From: an uncultured Lachnospiraceae bacterium
GTDB lineage: Bacteria > Bacillota > Clostridia > Lachnospirales > Lachnospiraceae
Length of the DNA stretch: 15,442 nt
Direction: 5' to 3'
Assembly: GCA_910586005.1 (NCBI GenBank)
Contig: CAJUHG010000067.1
Coordinates: 1 to 15,442 of the forward strand
Shown: piece after piece, positions 13,107 through 15,442 of the stretch
How positions within the stretch are numbered: position 1 is the first letter of the stretch
How the letters are laid out: each line of letters begins with the position of its first letter
The notes under the pieces: model-generated
Told to the model about the DNA's origin: nothing
Database searches by the model: none
What the model saw: only the letters and a program-made list of their open reading frames with translations
Translations under genes and position numbers: made by a program

Positions 13107-14516
13107 TTAGTATGGAGAATAGTCTGGGAGTTCAAGATTGGTAACAACTCTCTCAATAATACCTGTTGACTTCTTATATAGGAAATCTTTGTAGAAGAAG
13201 CCTTTTCCTCTGAAGAGTCTGCCATATTTTCCTTTATATACTTTATCGCGCTCAGAATAGCAAATGCTAGCATTGGTGTCATTGCTTCGGGGCGCTGTTA
13301 TCCTTCCAAAGTATATGAATAACCCTCCAGTCTTTGCATGTTTTTCCAAAAGCTTAGCCAGCTCGATATGTTCATTATAAGAAAATGTCTCTTCATATTC
13401 AAGGGAGTCGAAATATGGAGGGTCACAGATGAGAACATATTCAGGATTTCCGGCATACTTTCTCAAGAATGCCAGAGCATCCTTGTTGCTAATCCGTATT
13501 TGCTGTAAAGCGGCAGCTTCTTCGGCAAGGCAGTCAACCTTTTTGTGAAGTCCGTGCGCTTGTGTAGGATATTTGCTTATGTCTTGAGGCTTTGGCTTTT
13601 TCCCTGTTTTATTTTCATATTCTCTTGCATTTTTTTCTTTCCAGTTCGTTATACATTCCAATATTATAGAAATGCGCACAGAAATATTAGGGTTGACGTC
13701 AGGGTCATTTTTTAAATCACTGAGTTGCTTTTTATAAGACTTTGTGATAATTTTGTTTTGTCCCAGGAAAAATTCCAACACATCAAGAATTTTTGAAGCT
13801 TTACAGGGATGCATTGATTCCAGCGATGTTGTGATGATGGCGGTTGATTTTGCTACATTCTTTTCTCCTGCTGGGGAGGAGGCATAATCTAAACCCAGAA
13901 CAAGGCTTTTAAAAAATACCATATATGTACGGATGGTCTGGAAGTAGTCGAGGTTATTGGTGTCATAATAATTTGCAACAATGTTTTTAAAGTAATTTTG
14001 AACCGCTACGTTTTCCACAAGAATGCCGCCGCCCATGAATGGCTCTGCATATCCTTTACAGTAAGGGAAATTGTTTTTTATGTAATCCATTATTCCAAGG
14101 CACATTTTTGTAAACCATTTTTTGCATCCCATATATGAAGTCGCCGGATAAATAGGTTTAGGCTGTTGGGATATAGAATGGTTTTGCCGAGAGTCTTTTA
14201 AAGTCATCATTGCGCAAAGAGCGACAGTAATGGCATTGTGCAGAACTTTTTGGTTGGTAAGGAGCTTTAATGCCTGCCGTTCCGTGGGGAAGAGGCGGAT
14301 GCTGACTTTTTGCCGGTCTTGGCTTTTAGTGTCTACCAGCTGTCGGTAGGCAGCATTTTCAACTTTAAAGTTTTTTTCGCCGACCGACAGGCTTTTCCTT
14401 TCTTTGGCTGTTGTGCCGATAAATTCCTTTAACGTGTTTACTAATGCCTTGCCAGAAAACTGTTTGAGTAAGGTTGTAGGAATGGATACAGATGTTGTGT
14501 TTTGCTTTTGATTCAT
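13107..14516 (-). CDS. Orphan D12-class adenine-N6 DNA methyltransferase with N-terminal extension
   Basis: The protein transfers a methyl group from SAM to adenine N6 in a short DNA target, as Dam does. Motif X-like YMGCKKWF (128-135), the SAM-binding YAEPFMGGG (156-164) and catalytic DPPY (365-368, in LICDPPYFDS) are in the order typical of D12/Dam enzymes. Residues 1-120 are not part of the usual Dam fold. Within them KVSIRLF, a helix PTERQALKLL and a second helix HNAITVALCAMM (70-105) look like a ribbon-helix-helix DNA-binding unit. At 469 residues it is much longer than Dam (about 280), with an extra internal segment at about 230-330. The start has AGGAGG at 14526-14531. No restriction enzyme gene is visible. 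Its GC content appears higher than the neighbours', suggesting acquisition. The target site is unknown. Confidence 0.88.
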   Translation of the reverse strand: MNQKQNTTSVSIPTTLLKQFSGKALVNTLKEFIGTTAKERKSLSVGEKNFKVENAAYRQLVDTKSQDRQKVSIRLFPTERQALKLLTNQKVLHNAITVALCAMMTLKDSRQNHSISQQPKPIYPATSYMGCKKWFTKMCLGIMDYIKNNFPYCKGYAEPFMGGGILVENVAVQNYFKNIVANYYDTNNLDYFQTIRTYMVFFKSLVLGLDYASSPAGEKNVAKSTAIITTSLESMHPCKASKILDVLEFFLGQNKIITKSYKKQLSDLKNDPDVNPNISVRISIILECITNWKEKNAREYENKTGKKPKPQDISKYPTQAHGLHKKVDCLAEEAAALQQIRISNKDALAFLRKYAGNPEYVLICDPPYFDSLEYEETFSYNEHIELAKLLEKHAKTGGLFIYFGRITAPRSNDTNASICYSERDKVYKGKYGRLFRGKGFFYKDFLYKKSTGIIERVVTNLELPDYSPY

Positions 14517-14530
14517 ATAAGATTACCTCC

Positions 14531-14973
14531 TGAGTTAAAATGTTTGATAAATTTCCAAATAGTCAGAAATAATAAAACTAGGATTTTGACGTTTGAAAAC
14601 TCATATTCTATAAACAGCCTCAGTGGAAATCTCAAGAAATTGACTTCTCGATGGAGGTTTTAGGAACACAGGGGGATTTTTTCTGCATCTCAGTATCATT
14701 TTTTTTAAACAACGGAGAAGAGAAGTTCATCTCAAGGCACAAAAGTCCAACACAGAGAACTAATAGTCTGCCTCATGGAGCAAAAATCCAAACGACACAG
14801 AAAAAATCTGCCTTGTTACCGTTTCTGCACAACACAAACAAATAATTGTAAAGAATAAATAGTCAGACAATAATGAAAAAGATGTTGTATTGTCAGATGC
14901 AAAAATGTAGTATTTTTGACGTGAATAAGGGTAAAAAACGTAGTATTTTTAGAGGGCTATGGGGGTAAAATCG
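14531..14973. other. 443-nt spacer with direct and inverted repeats, no convincing gene
   Basis: No convincing gene lies here. A 64-codon frame at 14651-14845 lacks a ribosome binding site and family features. AAATAGTCAGA occurs at 14557 and again exactly 300 nt later at 14857; TTTTGACGT occurs at 14584 and 14914. GATTTTTTCTG (14675-14685) and CAGAAAAAATC (14798-14808) form an 11-bp inverted repeat about 110 nt apart. Near the right end TTGTAT (14885-14890), 17 nt, TAGTAT (14908-14913) is a possible promoter for the small ORF at 14974, and GTAGTATTTTT is repeated at 14907 and 14940. The layout suggests duplicated regulatory DNA or a decayed small mobile element. Confidence 0.45.
14569..14597 (-). 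promoter_or_regulatory. Candidate promoter of the DNA methyltransferase gene
   Basis: On the minus strand TTCAAA (14597-14592), 17 nt, TATTAT (14574-14569) precedes the gene by about 50 nt. Spacing is ideal, and the boxes match the vegetative consensus at 4 and 5 of 6 positions. Confidence 0.45.
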
Positions 14974-15266
14974 ATGCTGGATTATATGACATTGGAAATG
15001 GCTTGTCAGGAAAAATATGAGCAGTGTGTTATTAAGGGAAATAAGCAGTCTGCTATAAGAATGCTACGAGATGGGGATTTGCCATTGGAAAAGAGTGCGA
15101 AGTATTCTGGTTTACCTTGAAACAGGTGCATGAGTTAAAAAGAAATTGCAGCCAGTGTAATAATAGCTTCTATGAAACCCCTGATAGAGAAGTGACAGCA
15201 AGAAGTGAAAATTACAAGATTCCCACAGAGATAAAAAATAAGGAGAGAGAGGAATGGCTGATATAA
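14974..15266 (+). pseudogene. Small gene broken by a frameshift near codon 47
   Basis: An ATG at 14974, 8 nt after GGGGGT, opens a frame MLDYMTLEMACQEKYEQ... that ends in TGA at 15118-15120 after 48 residues. The end AIRMLRDGDLPLEKSAKYSGLP breaks off where related-looking helix-turn-helix tails (YSGL-S/T-LEEV) would continue. Reading from TTG at 15117 continues as LKQVHELKRNCSQCNN and runs to TAA at 15264-15266. A loss of one base near 15115-15117 explains this. I recall such tails at the C-terminus of Rpn/PD-(D/E)XK transposase-like proteins in Clostridia, but this copy lacks a catalytic domain. It may be a degenerate remnant, or a real 48-residue protein. Confidence 0.5.
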
Positions 15267-15442
15267 AATCCCTTACAGAGAAGTGACAGCAAGAAGTGAA
15301 AATTACAAGATTCCCACAGAGGTAAAAAATAGGAAGAGAGAGGAATGGCTGATATAAAATCCCTTACAGAGAAACGACAGCAAGAAATGAAAATTACAAG
15401 ATTCCCACAGAGATAAAAAATAAGGAGAGAGAGGAATGGCTG
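15171..15442 (+). repeat. 91-bp tandem direct repeat, three copies, cut by the window end
   Basis: Copies lie at 15171-15261, 15262-15352 and 15353-15442, all in phase at 91 nt. The first is the most divergent at its left edge; the others differ at few positions. Each unit contains an open stretch coding ENYKIPTEIKNKEREEWL that stops in ATATAA. Overlapping this is GGAGAGAGAGGA followed by ATG GCT GAT ATA AAA, a ribosome binding site and start for a second frame (MADIKSLTEK). In copies 1-2 that second frame hits TGA after EK; copy 3 has CGA and reads on as RQQEMK. Since 91 is not divisible by 3, each copy shifts the frame. A longer downstream gene probably begins past the window. Confidence 0.85.

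Noticed and set aside
13016..13282. 88-codon minus-strand frame overlapping the end of the DNA methyltransferase gene
   Set aside because: It overlaps a well-supported gene in another frame, and the strong hairpin at 13032-13069 lies in it; no ribosome binding site was seen.
14651..14845. 64-codon plus-strand frame
   Set aside because: No ribosome binding site, and it covers the inverted repeat arms; the composition does not look like a protein.
15171..15442. CRISPR array
   Set aside because: The 91-bp units abut directly with no variable spacers between short repeats, so this is a plain tandem duplication.

Overview
The window is from a low-GC Gram-positive anaerobe of the Clostridia, most likely Lachnospiraceae or a close relative. 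The reasons are the AT-rich codon use, strong AGGAGG ribosome binding sites, the order rpsK-rpsD-rpoA-rplQ, an L17 with a long internal insertion, and a membrane-anchored HtrA-like protein with degenerate catalytic residues. The family assignment is inference from memory of such genes; no search was run.

Positions 1-2690 are the end of the alpha ribosomal operon: partial rpsK (S11), rpsD (S4), rpoA and rplQ (L17), closed by a very strong terminator at about 2632-2686. The 151-nt rpoA-rplQ gap holds two tandem hairpins that present almost the same loop on unrelated stems, a possible regulatory leader. Positions 2861-3718 encode an unrecognised charged coiled-coil protein. It converges on a minus-strand group read in the order mutS2, an OmpR-type response regulator and a sensor histidine kinase. 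The last two overlap by 1 nt, and no clear terminator separates mutS2 from them.

Between mutS2 and the divergent HtrA-like gene lies a mirror-symmetric promoter. One palindromic -35 hexamer (TTGCAA) sits exactly 17 nt from a perfect TATAAT on each strand, and a 10-bp inverted repeat covers the mutS2-side -10. The HtrA-like protein keeps its fold markers and PDZ domain, but by my motif alignment the catalytic triad is gone. Downstream are a possible small RNA on the minus strand, a YhaM-type 3'-5' exoribonuclease gene, and an RlmD/RumA-type 23S rRNA uracil methyltransferase gene.

From about 12840 to the end the character changes to accessory DNA. There is a GC-richer spacer with strong hairpins, then an orphan D12-class adenine DNA methyltransferase (minus strand) with an N-terminal extension that looks ribbon-helix-helix-like. 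Next is a 450-nt spacer with direct and inverted repeats, then a small frameshifted ORF. The window ends inside a 91-bp tandem repeat of three copies. Each copy carries the end of an upstream reading frame overlapping the ribosome binding site and start of a downstream one. This region looks recently rearranged.

No tRNA, rRNA, CRISPR array or complete insertion sequence was seen. The most promising undescribed signals are the shared-(-35) divergent promoter, the tandem twin-loop hairpins before rplQ, the possible small RNA near 10000, and the 91-bp tandem repeat.
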